Assembly: GCA_019454045.1 (NCBI GenBank)
Contig: SKCR01034775.1
Location: forward strand, 86,940 to 150,939
From: Zanthoxylum bungeanum
Taxonomy: Eukaryota; Streptophyta; Magnoliopsida; Sapindales; Rutaceae
Reading direction: 5' to 3'
Length of the DNA stretch: 64,000 bases
Position 1 is the stretch's first letter; each line of letters starts with the position of its first letter. Both the position numbers and the translations under genes were made by a program. Shown piece by piece: positions 46,241-57,285 of this stretch. The notes beneath the pieces were generated by a model. It was not told where the DNA came from. It did no database searches and saw nothing but the letters and a program-made list of their open reading frames with translations.

Positions 46241-47923
46241 TCAGTGTACTAATCCTACTGGGGAAAAGAGTATTGAGTTTGGTTAAAGCTAAACAAGTGG
46301 TGAATCCTTTTTTTTCTTAATATTTTTTATAAGTTCAAAAAAGTGGAGAATCCTTCTTTCTTCTTCTTCTTTCTTTTTTTTTTTTTTTTTTTTAATTGAA
46401 GCATGCATATACATATTCATTACATTGAATAAGAGAATGTGAATGACATTATAGTTTTCATTAGCGGATCATTGATTAGGTTCCGAAATCTGATAAAACA
46501 AGATTCTAATATTGTGAAAATAAGATCCATATACTAATAATTACATGATTTAATTTTCACATGCTACTGTGTGAAATCAAATTCAAAACTTATTTTCTTG
46601 AGTATGAGGTCTTGTATAACATTTTTTTGAGAGAAAGTAGTGTATCATAAAGTTAAAGGGAATCCAAATAGAAGGGGTAGGTCCAAAGAAAATTCGGATT
46701 AATGGAACCAGTAAAAAAAAAAAAAAAGAGCAATAAGGTATAGGTGAGTAGAGCCAAGTGATTGAAACTTTTAGATTATTTTTATTATTTCAGAATATAT
46801 ATTTTTTTGTAGAAAGGGTATATGTATCAATAATGTATGGAATTATATATAAATATCGTAAATAAGAGAGTGGGGAACTAACTGTAAAGAGTAGATAAAT
46901 TTGAGAGAGAGAGAGAGAGAGAGAGATCTCTAGATTCATTAATAGTGTTTACAAAGGGTACGTGTAGAACTCAAAATCGGTAGCTGCTACTCTCATCAAC
47001 CAATCATTATTTAACAAAAATATAATTGGATGAGAAGACAAGTGTATCACCACAACACATGATTTAATAATTACGTGGTAGGAGATTAATTAATTAATAT
47101 ATTTCAAATTAATCATGAAGATCTAATATGTCTTTTATTTAAAAAAAAAAAAAGAAAAAGAAAGAAAAAAATATGAAGAACTAATATGCGTGAGAGAGAA
47201 AAGGACAACCATAATCCATTTGCAAATTATTTAAATTCAGCCTATGCAAAGAAAATGGAAGCATTATAACTTGACTTAAAATAATCAAATTAGCACATGC
47301 TTGCATGTGCTAATCAACTGATAAACCAGCCAGCTTTTTATATTTAAATGCTTCGATTAGTAATATTTTTCCTTAATATTAATTGTTAGGACAATTGCAT
47401 ATACATCGAGATTGTTGATACTTTTTCCAACCGTACGTTTTCAGCATATATATATATATACTTATTTACACTTTTACAGCTTTTATAATATGTCGTTTAA
47501 AAATAAAATAAGTAAAAATTTTGATATAACAAAATACTGTAAAAAATAACTAATAAAAAACTGAAACTTATAGAAAAAAATTGTCATTTTCACTTTAATA
47601 CAAACACGAGACAAGACAAGATGACGATTTATAATTTAATTTTGAACAAAAAAATATACAGAGGAAACAAAGTGATGACTGATGACAAAACCGAAGATAC
47701 ATTAATTAAATGGGGGGCGGTTCTTTGGCTGTCCATCATTGAACAAAAAACAAATTTCTAGGTCTGATGAGATGCCAATTGGGAGTTGAAATTGCATTTA
47801 TTATATTCATTCAGATCACGAAAATCATGGTGCTAAAATAAGAAATAAAATATTCATTGTCAATATAATATTAGCTGTTACATCACATGCATGTGTTTTC
47901 TCGTTATTCATTTTATTATATTA
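46241..47923. other. AT-rich intergenic DNA
   Basis: No reading frame or recognised element. It contains a T-run near 46375-46394, a (GA)n microsatellite at about 46905-46926, and short A-runs. A (TA)n run is near 47446-47460. Confidence 0.6.
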
Positions 47924-47932
47924 TTATTGTTT

Positions 47933-48060
47933 GGGAAATGATATACATACCGACTTTTTTACCGAATTTTTTCCCTATTCCCTCACTGTAGCTCACTGTA
48001 GCAACAGTGGGGGAGTAGGGAAAAAATTCGATAAAAAGGTCTGTACGTTTATCATTTTTG
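47933..48060. mobile_element. 128 bp foldback MITE with 9 bp target duplication
   Basis: The two halves are reverse complements over about 55 bp (ACCGAATTTTTTCCCTATTCCC against GGGAGTAGGGAAAAAATTCG ATAAAAAGGT). The centre is CACTGTAGCTCACTGTAGCAACAGTG. TTATTGTTT flanks both sides (47924-47932 and 48061-48069). A 9 bp duplication with long terminal inverted repeats points to a Mutator-type transposase as the mobiliser. There is no coding sequence. Confidence 0.85.
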
Positions 48061-48410
48061 TTATTGTTTCAAGAGATCAACAGGAACGAGATCATATTGC
48101 TGAGAATTGATTAGAATTTTATGGATAATTATTGGTTTATTAAAAAATTCAAAATTACCTTCTTCTTGTATATGATACATAATTAGAGATCATACATTTG
48201 GAATAGAGATGTTATTGCCATATCATTCACACCAAGAGATTCACATGAAACTCAGTTCCAAGTTGCTCTTGAAGGAGTGTGCCTGCTGTTATTGTTGTTC
48301 TCGGTCTTATAAAGATATTGTACCAATCTATAACATTTGACATGGTTCATTGTTTTCGATGCTTGATTCCATGGGAGCAAATGGTAATAATCGTTTATTA
48401 TTATAATTCT

Positions 48411-49030
48411 TTTTTTCCTTGTAAAGTACAATAAGTTAATATTTTGAAATTTTGATTTCATTTGTTGATATCAACTATTTTTTATCCTTGGAATTAGGTA
48501 CTTTTGTTATGTTTTGCTTTCTGGAGTTTTATTCTTTTGCTCATAACTTTAGATTTTGTACATTTGTTTGTTGTTTAGGATTTGAGTTGGGTCCAAGCAA
48601 AACATATATAATTAAGTAGGTGAAAAGTTGGAAATTAATCAGGTAGGAAATTTGGCTTCAAATTATCAATCTAGAAATAATAATATAAATAATTTTCAAG
48701 TCATTTATCATGTAATATAAAAAATAATCAATTATCTTGAGAGAAAACATCAATTCAAGTCCCATCCCGCATTTCATTCATATTGATAGAAACTAAAAAG
48801 CATAAATTAATTCTATTTAATTTTTGAGAATTGAATTTCCTTCAAATTGTAACAGTTCTTGAAGATATTTACTAGGTTTTTAATAAAATAAATTGAAAGC
48901 AATTATCTTATTCCTGAATTGATTTTCTAAGAAGAGTTGGTACTCAACAGCTCTTCTTTTTAAAGAATAGTTAAAGATTTTATAATATATTCAATACAAG
49001 TCTCTAGCATCGCGCGGGTCACCATCTAGT
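48411..49030 (+). repeat. Uninterrupted copy of the segment split by the Tat element
   Basis: It matches 24600-25004 joined to 37174-37425. ATTGATAGAAACTAAA at about 48782-48797 is the empty site. The segment ends at GCATCGCGCGGGTCAC; beyond it the copies differ. Upstream, 48190-48400 has no supported gene. Confidence 0.8.
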
Positions 49031-49700
49031 GATTAATAATAGAGAAAAGTTAAAATGTTTGAATTAAATGAAATTTTAAAAGGTAGAAGGTATTTAATTT
49101 TTCATTATTTTATTTAATTCATATTTCCTAAGTTTTTTAGACGTATTTCTTAAGCATTTGAGTATTTGATAAGGGACAAAATAGTAAAATGATAAATAAA
49201 TTACTATTTAAGAGAGCTGTTATAATAACACGAGGTTTTGTTTAATTTCTAAATATATGAGATTTCGATTAGTTTTGTAAAACATCAATGGGCTTATGTT
49301 CATTTTCCCTAATTAGTGAAATTCTATATTAGTTTTAAATTGGATAGTTTAATTGGAAGTCAACATAAAATCACTCCAACAACGATTTGTATGATTGTGA
49401 TTAATCGAAATATTCGGGAATTAATCGGAAAAAGAAAAGTTGATATTTCGCATGACATTTAGTAAGCAATTTTGAAATTTATTTTTTATATGCTCCAGAA
49501 ATCTTTTAAAAAAAATCATTCATTTATCATTAAAAAAACAATTAAACAATCATAAAGTTGAGGGAGATAACTAAAATTTTTAAAGTAGGAGGATAAAAAT
49601 GAGGAAGAAAATGAGTATTTTTATACATTGAGCGATTTTCAAAAATTAGAATCGGTGATTAATAGGCCAAAAATCAAAAGAAATCTAACTAGGCAAATTT
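49031..49700. other. AT-rich intergenic DNA, nothing recognised
   Basis: No reading frame over 60 codons, no repeat partner noticed, no terminal repeats. Confidence 0.6.
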
Positions 49701-49706
49701 CGGTCT

Positions 49707-49986
49707 AATCAAATCATTCGGTTAACAATAAGCGAGTTGTCTATAAAACTATGTCTAATCAAATCATTCAGTTAACAATAAGCGAGTTGTCCATAAAACT
49801 ACTTAGATTTTAAAACATATTTAAATACCTTCTAACATTAAATTATTAACAACTAATGATTTATTTTTTTCGAAAATCATTCAGTTAACAATAAGCGAGT
49901 TGTCCATAAAACTACTTAGATTTTAAAACATATTTAAATACCTTCTAACATTAAATTATTAACAACTAATGATTATTTTTTTCGAT
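49707..49986. repeat. Nested tandem duplication (about 47 bp and 110 bp)
   Basis: TCTAATCAAATCATTCRGTTAACAATAAGCGAGTTGT occurs twice 47 bp apart (49707, 49754). A larger block, AATCATTCAGTTAACAATAA through AACTAATGATTATTTTTTTCGA, then occurs at about 49766-49876 and again at 49877-49986 almost unchanged. The high identity indicates recent local duplication. Confidence 0.85.
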
Positions 49987-50430
49987 ATCTCAACTTATAT
50001 CTCTTTCTTTTTTTTCCTAGCAATGCGAACTATTAACGTTTTACAATAAAAAGAATTATTTAATGTAATATAATTTTGAGGCTTCTTTGAGCAAAATGAA
50101 TTAAACTCTACGTAATAGGAAAAAAATATAGTAGGAAAGAGATATCATGTCACTTATGTAACATAATTTATATTTTAAATGATGTAATATGTAATCATTT
50201 AATAAGTGGGCTATATTATTTTCAAATACGTAATTTGAATAACTTATGTGAAAAAATTTCTAATAATGAAGAGATCCACCTGACAATTTCGTCAAATTAT
50301 AAAAATGCCGTCGTCTTTTCTTCTTAAAAACTAATACAATGCACCAGAATAAGGCTAGTTGTCAATTCACAGGAACAACACATTATTTAATATATTTTGT
50401 CATCAATGGCGTGCTAGTAAAATTAAAAGG

Positions 50431-50577
50431 AAAAATAGTCAGCTTCGTCGTACTTGTTCACTTGATACAAAAATTTGTTCAAAGGCAATGTACGTAGCGA
50501 AGTAATAAGTTAACAAAAAAAAAAAAAATACGAATTTTTGTTTCAACTTGACAAATACGACGAAGATGGCTATTTTT
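50431..50577. mobile_element. Foldback element of about 147 bp
   Basis: AAAAATAGTCAGCTTCGTCG TACTTGTTCACTTGATACAAAAATTTG on the left pairs with AAATACGACGAAGATGGCTA TTTTT on the right, giving inverted repeats of about 48 bp with some mismatches. The middle carries an A-run. No clear target duplication could be fixed, so the superfamily is open. Confidence 0.65.
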
Positions 50578-50853
50578 TAAAGATTACAAGTGTTGAGGAT
50601 AATATTAGATATAAATTAAGATTTGATATGAGTCTAATAATATAAATATAGAGTAATGTTCCGTTCAAAATCTAATTTTTAAGTTGAATTATTTTCATAG
50701 ATTTCAACAATTAATTAATGATTTCACATTTTTTAATTAAAAAATTTGCCATCCTTGCCTATTATTTCTCTCATGTATGTGTGTGTCAGTTTTCAGTCAA
50801 TTGCAACATAATTTAGGATTTTTTAACACCTTCAGAATTAATTATCCTTTTAA

Positions 50854-50981
50854 CACGTGGTCAAAAAGATTCTGCCGCTTTTTTTTAATGCACGTTGGTT
50901 TTGGCGTCTCGTAATAATAATACTTTTCTATTGGCTTCAGTGTTGAGACAGCACCGAGCAACTATATATATATATATATTA
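50854..50981 (+). promoter_or_regulatory. Promoter of the prenyltransferase gene
   Basis: A (TA)n TATA region at about 50962-50981 lies some 100 bp before the start codon, giving a 5' leader of roughly 70-90 bases. A CACGTG G-box (50854-50859) overlaps GGTCAA (50859-50864, W-box on the other strand) about 110 bp upstream. Such elements are bound by bZIP/bHLH/MYC and WRKY factors. Control by light, jasmonate or defence signals is an inference only. Confidence 0.5.
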
Positions 50982-51082
50982 AGTGCAATTGATTGTAAAA
51001 TTCCACCGAAAGCATTTTTGCACAATACACCACAACCCATAACTCAAAGAAGAAACTTAGCAAGCTATAGATTTAATCAATC

Positions 51083-53194
51083 ATGCTTCAAACGCAGTGT
51101 TTAAGCCTGTCTCCAAAATTCAATCCTTTGCAACAGCCTGGTGGTGAGTCTCCTGTTTCCTCCATGCCTTGACTCTTCATTTTTTTTTTTTTTTTTTATT
51201 ACTTCTAATTTTGTATTAATTTTTCAGGTTGCTTGAAAACATTTGCTTCACCGCTGACACAAAACAGGAGTCCAATCAAGAAGGCATCATCAATCAAATG
51301 CACCTCCAAATTAAGTTCATTTCATTTAACCAATCAAAACAAATTTTCACACAATGATAAGGGTGTAATAATTAGCAACAGAAATGATAAACCATTGAAC
51401 AAATTACGCCATACTCCATTGGCGTTACAAGATGGTTATGCATTACAATCGGAGGATGGTGATAATGTAGTAGCTGCTAAACCTGCTCCGAGCTTTTTGG
51501 ATGTTCTCAAGACGAAGCTAACTGCAATCAGCCATTTAACTCGTTACTACGCCCAAATTAACATTGTGAGTTGCTTCTTCATAACAATTTTTAAACGATC
51601 TTCTCTACACTGCACCTTGTTTATTGCGGGAGCCTTGTGACAGATATGAGTTTTGATCTTTTTTTTTTTTTTCTTTTGTTTTACAGATTGTAGCGGTAAC
51701 ATCAGTTTGTTTTCTTCCCCTACAAAGTCTTTCTCAGGTGACTCCCACGTTTCTGTTGGGAGTTTTGAAGGTAAATATTATTTTTTTAAGTGTTACAATT
51801 ATTACCCTGAAATGATTATTTGACTACATTAATTAATTCATCTCATGGATATTTCTGCAGGCAATAGTGCCCACAGTGATGATGAACATTTGTCTATGTT
51901 CCTTAAACCAGATTTGTGATGTTGAAATAGACAAGGTATATATCTAATACGTATATGTATATGTGTATATATACTTGATATTATTTCTTTTTGCTAATAA
52001 AATAATTTTGATATTATGAAAGATTAACAAACCGTATCTCCCGCTTGCCTCTGGGGACTTATCAATGCCAACTGGAATTGCAATCTGTGTAGGATCTGCA
52101 CTCCTGGTAAGCAAATTTAAAGCAACTGCCCAGGAAAAAAAAAATTTACAATTTAATTTCCAAAGACATCTACATCGTATCTTATACAATGAATTAATCT
52201 ACAGAGTATCGCTTTGGGAGTTATGTCAGGATCTCCGGCTGTTGTTTGGGCCGCAATCTTGTGGGGTTTAACTGGAGCAGCTTATTCGGTCCCAGTAAGT
52301 GCATAATTTAATAAACATAATACAATATACAAAATCTAAATTAATCATCTAATTGTTTGTTTGTTGTTTAATTAATCTTGCAGCTTCCGTTTCTTAGATG
52401 GAAGTCACATACATTTCTAGCTCCGTTCACTCTAGTGATTCTCATGGGACTTTTACTTCAAATACCATTCTTCATACACAGCCAGAAATACGTGCTAGGT
52501 GGACATTTCGTAGTTACAACACCATTTGTTTTTGCAACCACTATTATGTCTATATATGCATTTGTAAACGGACTTCTCAAGGTATGTTATTTGGAAATTG
52601 AATACATGTACAAAAAATAAAAAACTAGTTCAATGTATAATGTATGGTACTTGTGATTTAACAGGATCTGCCTGATGTCGAAGGCGACAAAGCATTTGGC
52701 ATGCAAACACTCTGTGTCCTTTTGGGCAAAGAAAAGGTGTTTCCGCTTTGTGTTAATATGATGTTATTGGGCTACGGAGGTGCTGTAATTGCTGGGGCTT
52801 CTGCATCTTCAATGACAAGCAAGCTTGTCACTGTAAGAAATTTAATTACCCTTGTATATCTATCTATACGTGCTTGAATGTGATGAGGATCTTGGTCACT
52901 TATAATTTAACTTTTTACTTTTGGGTATTGTTTTTCTGGCAGATAATTGGCCACAGCGTACTTGCTTTCTGGATGTGGCTTCGATCTCGAAACGTTGATC
53001 TTGACAAATTTGAATCAACATTTGGTTTTTACATGTTCCTTTGGAAGGCAAGTGATCATTATCCCTTGATTCTGAATACTGAGTTCTGTTATTTACTTGT
53101 TGATTGATTTAGCTTCTAATAAGTATTTTTGTTGTTGTTGTTGTATTTGCAGTTAAACTATATTGAATACATCCTCATCCATTTTCTACGTTGA
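51083..53194 (+). CDS. Membrane-bound aromatic prenyltransferase (UbiA family, VTE2-like), 10 exons, 414 aa
   Basis: Exons: 51083-51143, 51228-51565, 51687-51770, 51861-51935, 52023-52106, 52205-52294, 52384-52581, 52665-52832, 52943-53047, 53153-53194. They join in frame to 414 codons, the usual length. All introns are GT-AG except the last (GCAAGT...CAG). Family enzymes move a prenyl diphosphate chain onto an aromatic ring in plastid membranes. The first about 80 residues are Ser/Lys-rich and read as a transit peptide. The Mg-prenyl-diphosphate motifs are NQICDVEID (177-185) and KDLPDVEGD (310-318). [12 protein letters not shown] follows the first; hydrophobic helices fill the rest. The usual RPHT-type string before helix 1 is LTRYYAQ (124-130), a clear departure. 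Closest by eye to homogentisate, flavonoid and coumarin prenyltransferases. The acceptor cannot be told. Its last exon is duplicated downstream. Confidence 0.93.
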
Positions 53195-53439
53195 GAAGGA
53201 AGCAAAGGTTCAAATTCTTGTAACAAGTATCAGTGTCTCCATTCCCTGCCCACAATAACTGTTGTATTAATATCTTGTTCAGTATCTTAATTTACTCCCA
53301 GTTATAATGGAGTTTTAATGAGTAGTTGGGTGAATCATACAATTTTTAAATATTTTAATGAGATGAATGAGAATAATTTCTTTCATTTGGCCACTTTTTT
53401 TTTATAAATCGTTCGAAATTCCACCATCAAACCACTCTT

Positions 53440-53568
53440 TATGGGCTTAAGCGGAGAAGGTAAAACCCCCGGCTGTCTCAGACTCTTACAAGAAACGCAC
53501 TCTCTGGATTCGAACCCAGGACCTCAAGATGAGATCCTGATCCCTACACCACCAAGTCACGCCCCTTG
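53440..53568 (-). mobile_element. Probable tRNA-derived SINE
   Basis: On the minus strand TGGTGTAGGGA (A-box like, 53541-53551) and GGTTCGAATCC (perfect B-box, 53506-53516) are spaced as in a tRNA-type RNA polymerase III promoter. CGGGGGTTTTACCTTCTCCG follows. The duplicate at about 55600-55710 has a damaged B-box. No cloverleaf is formed, so it is not a tRNA gene. Confidence 0.5.
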
Positions 53569-54739
53569 AGGACATCATTTTGCCACTCACTTAACCGAAA
53601 TCCTATCTTCCCGTATTTGCAAAATGAAAAAGAAAAATCTTACATTACTGAGCGGAGATGTAATGGAAAACATACTCAACAACAATTTTTATTAACACTG
53701 AGAAAAATCAAAATATGATAATAATAAAAAGCCAAAAGAGAAAATTACAAAAATTTATAACACTGTACTAATAGTAATAATAATAGAATTCTTATTCTTT
53801 AACACTCAAGAAAAACTTACTCCACTCTATTAGAAGCGTTACTAATATTCATTTTAGGGCATTGTACAGTACACACTGAAACCGATATCGGAGTCATTGA
53901 AGTTAAAGTCGAAACCATTAAATTTAAAACTTATAATATTAAACGTGAAATATTTCAAAATATCCTATCAATTTCAATAGCAAATATATCAATTTTATTA
54001 CCCCCAATACCAGTACCGAAGGCCAAGGGTACCATCGCAAAACCCCCTTTTAAAGCCACCAACCTATTCTTTCCACTTTTCCTATTAGTAATTTAGGCAA
54101 GTATTCTTAACCCAAAATAACATTATTGGTTTATGAACCTTCTGAGAGATGAAGGCAATTTGATTTTGGTAAATAATTTGAACAAAGGCAAGTTTCATCC
54201 TATTAGAAATTGCTTTAGCAATGATTCTATAGAAAACATTACACGAGCTAATTGGGACGAAATTATGTACGTTTATATACATGTAAAATCGTTCTTGAGG
54301 GCGTTCACATTTTATAAAATGTGACCATGGAAATTATATTTTTTGTCTTTTAATATATTAGTGGGATTTCCATATTTTATAAAATGAGCGCTCATGCACT
54401 AATACTAGGGAATGATTTTATATTTAAAATCATTTATAAGGAGAGATCTCTTATTTTTAAGGACAGAAAAAAAGATTTCAAAAAAAAAAAATTGGTTTCA
54501 TTGCACTAAAAGCTAAATAACATTTCATTAAAATCTGCAATATATGTTTTTGTCTCTTAAATTGGTCCTTAAAAAATGAGTGATCCCTTATTTGAAAGTA
54601 ATTGTACCCACACACATATGAAGAGGTTCTAATGAGATTATTCTTTTAACTTATTTAGTTTGTTTGTTTGGTTTGGTTTTGTTTGGTTTTGTTTTTGTTT
54701 TTTTATTTTAAAGAAACATATATTAAGAAAAATAAAGGT

Positions 54740-55223
54740 TACAATAGATAAATGGAGGAAAAGTATCCCTCAAAAGTCTAGAAACCTGACTATTGCAGGC
54801 ATATCTGGCTACTCAGTGAGCAGTTCCATTACAATCGAACTGAATCCTAAAAGAAAACATAAAGTGAATCGTATTTTTAATCTCCGCTACAATCCAATAC
54901 ACTTCCTTTAAGCTAGATATCTTCTCTAAGACTAGGTTCACCTTATTTTGAGCATCAGACTCAATGATAACTGAGGAGAGCCCCAATTCTTTTACACATT
55001 CCACTCCGAACATTACAGCCTCTGCTTCTGCAAGCTCCACATCTCTCTGAAATTTTGTATTCCTTGTCGCAACAGCTATGAACTCACTGTGATGATTTCC
55101 AAGGACCACACCTAGCTCAACTCTATCTGCTTCCTTGTTAATTGCCGCATCAACATTCATTTTAACCCATGAGGGGGGGGGGGGGGGGGGGGGGGGGGGA
55201 CCAAGCCAAGTCCTTTTTGCCAC
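54740..55223 (-). pseudogene. RNase H-like fragment (LINE-type), with poly-proline from a G-run
   Basis: The minus strand reads SWVKMNVDAAINKEADRVEL, GVVLGNHHSEFIAVATRNTK, ELAEAEAVMFGVECVKELGL and SVIIESDAQNKVNLVLE. These are the D-E-D strings of the reverse-transcriptase-like RNase H domain common at the end of plant LINEs and in related host proteins. Upstream of it the 27-base G-run is read as prolines. The frame has no start of its own and degenerates after HFMFSFRIQF. A second copy is at 56870-57420. Confidence 0.75.
55173..55199 (+). repeat. Run of 27 G
   Basis: An uninterrupted plus-strand G27 follows CATGA. The duplicate copy has only GAGGGGGGA at the same place (57241-57250), so the run expanded after duplication, or it is an assembly or sequencing artefact. 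Confidence 0.85.
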
Positions 55224-55241
55224 TGCCTAACTTGCTACCTG

Positions 55242-55327
55242 ACCGGCGTAATCACACGCGTATAACGCAATCGCAAGTATCGTTCAAGTAATATAAAAAT
55301 ATCGATCCCACGAGGACTTAATTCATA
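55242..55327 (-). repeat. 86 bp LTR end at the duplication junction
   Basis: TGACCGGCGTAATCACACGC and the following bases to GAGGACTTAATTCA match the LTR end at 58906-58992 and, in reverse complement, 18733-18817. It sits exactly between the two copies of the tandem duplication. Confidence 0.88.
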
Positions 55328-55330
55328 TGG

Positions 55331-57285
55331 TTGTTGTTGTATTTGCAGTTAAACTATATTGAATACATCCTTATCCATTTTCTACGTTGAGAAGGAAGCA
55401 AAGGTTCAAATTCCTGTAACAAATATCAGTGTCTCCATTCCCTGCCCACAATAACTGTTTGTATTATGTTGTTCAGTATGGTAAATCATACAATTTTTAA
55501 ATATTGTAATGAGATGAATGAGAATTATTTATTCTTTTTGCCACTTCTTTTAAAAAAAATTTAGAAATCTCACCACCAAATCACTCATTTTGAGCTTAAG
55601 CGGAGAAGGTAAAACCTCCGGCTGTCCCAGACTCTTACAAGGAACGCACTCCCTGAATTCAAACCCAGAACGTCAGGGTGAGATCCTGATCCCTACACCA
55701 CCACGTCACTCACTTAACCGAAATCCTATTTTCCCGTATTTGCAAAATGAAAAAGAAAAATCTTATATTACTGAGCGGAGATGTTAATTCGATCAATGGA
55801 AAACATACTCTGAACAACAATTTTTATTGACACTGAGAAAAATCAAAATATGATAATAATAAAAAGCCAAAAGAGAAAATTACAAAAAATTATAACACTG
55901 TACTAATAGTAATAATAATAGAATTCTTATTCTTTAACACTCAAGAGAAGCTTACTCGACTCTATTAGAAGCGTTACTAATATTCATTTTTAGGGCATTG
56001 TACAGTACACTTGAACCGGTACTGGGGTCATTGAAGTTAAAGTCGAAACCATTAAATTTGAAACTTATAATATTGAACGTGAAATATTTCATAATATCCT
56101 ATCAAATTCAATTTCAATAGCAAATATATCAATTTTATTACCACCAATACCAGTACCAAAGGCCAAGGGTACCATAGCAAAACCCCCTTTTAAAGCCACC
56201 AACCTATTCTTTCTAGTTCTACTTTTCCTATTCCTAATTTAGGCAAGCATTCGTAATCCAAAATAACATTATTAGTTATGAGCCTTTGAGAGATGAAGGC
56301 AATTTGATTTTGGTAATTTGAACAAAGGCAAGTTTCATCGTATTAGAAATTGTTTTAGCAATGATTCTATAGAAAATATTACAGGAGCTAATTGGGTCGA
56401 AATTATTTACGTTTATATACATGTATTGTGACCACTTGCTAAAATATAAAATCACAATAGAAATTATATTTTTTGTCTTTTAGTACATTAACGGATTTCC
56501 ACATTTTATAAAATGAGCGCTTATGCACTAGAGAATGATTTTATATTTAAAGTTATTTATAAGGAGAGATCTCTTACTTTTAAGGGGAAAAAATATATTG
56601 GTTTCATTGCATTAAAAGTTAAATAACATTACATTAAAACCTGCAATATACTCTAAAATTGGTCCTTAAAAAATGAGTGATCCCTTATTTGAAAGTAACT
56701 GTACTCACACGCATGAAGAGGTTCTAATGAGATTATTCTTTAACTTATTTAGTTTGTTTGTTTTTTTTTTTTTTAAAAGAAAAATATATTAAGAAAAACT
56801 AAAGGTTACAAGAGATAAAGGGAGAAAAAGTATCATTCCAAAGTCTAGAAACCTGACTATTGCAGGCATATCTGGCTACTCGGTGAGTAGCTCCATTACA
56901 ACTCTTAGGTTCGAACTAAATCCTAAAAGAAAACATAGAGTGAATCACATTTGTAATCTCCGCTACAATCCAACACACTTTCTTTAAGCTAAAGATCTTC
57001 CCTAAGACTAGATTCACCATATTTTGAGCATCAGACTCAATGATAACTGAGGAGAGCCCCAATTCTTTTACACATTACAACCTCTGCTTCTACAAGCTTC
57101 ACATCTCCCCGAAATTTTGTATTCCTTGTCGCAACAACTATGAACTCACTGTGATGATTTCTAAGGACCACGCCCAGCCCAACTCTATCTGCTTCCTTGG
57201 TAACTGCCACATCAACATTCATTTTAACCTATGACACAAGCGAGGGGGGACCAGGCCAAGCCCTTTTTTCACTGCCTAACTTGCT
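55331..57285 (+). repeat. Tandem duplication, copy 2
   Basis: Second copy of 53131-55241. It keeps the splice acceptor and the whole terminal exon, the 3' flank, the damaged SINE and the RNase H fragment. It lacks the G27 run and continues past the copy 1 break into the rest of the RNase H frame, so it is probably the original arrangement of that part. Confidence 0.9.
55349..55390 (+). pseudogene. Orphan copy of the prenyltransferase last exon
   Basis: Directly after ATTTGCAG the 42 bases encode [13 protein letters not shown] and a stop, the same peptide as the gene's exon 10. One base differs and it is silent. No other exon accompanies it. It could in principle serve as an alternative 3' exon, since splice acceptor and frame are intact. 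Confidence 0.85.

Larger units (their letters stand above)
53131..55241 (+). repeat. Tandem duplication, copy 1 (terminal exon plus 3' flank)
   Basis: From GTTGTTGTTGTATTTGCAG in the last intron through the 3' flank, a tRNA-related SINE and a decayed RNase H fragment, this 2.1 kb matches 55331-57285 in the same order. Differences are small substitutions and indels. Copy 1 stops at CTAACTTGCTAC inside the RNase H fragment, where LTR-end sequence begins. Confidence 0.9.

Noticed and set aside
53440..53568. tRNA gene
   Set aside because: A- and B-box-like sequences are present, but acceptor, anticodon and T-stem pairing are not. A SINE fits better.
54813..55223. Proline-rich 136-codon protein
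   Set aside because: The prolines come from the G27 run on the other strand. The rest is a decayed RNase H fragment of a LINE-type sequence.
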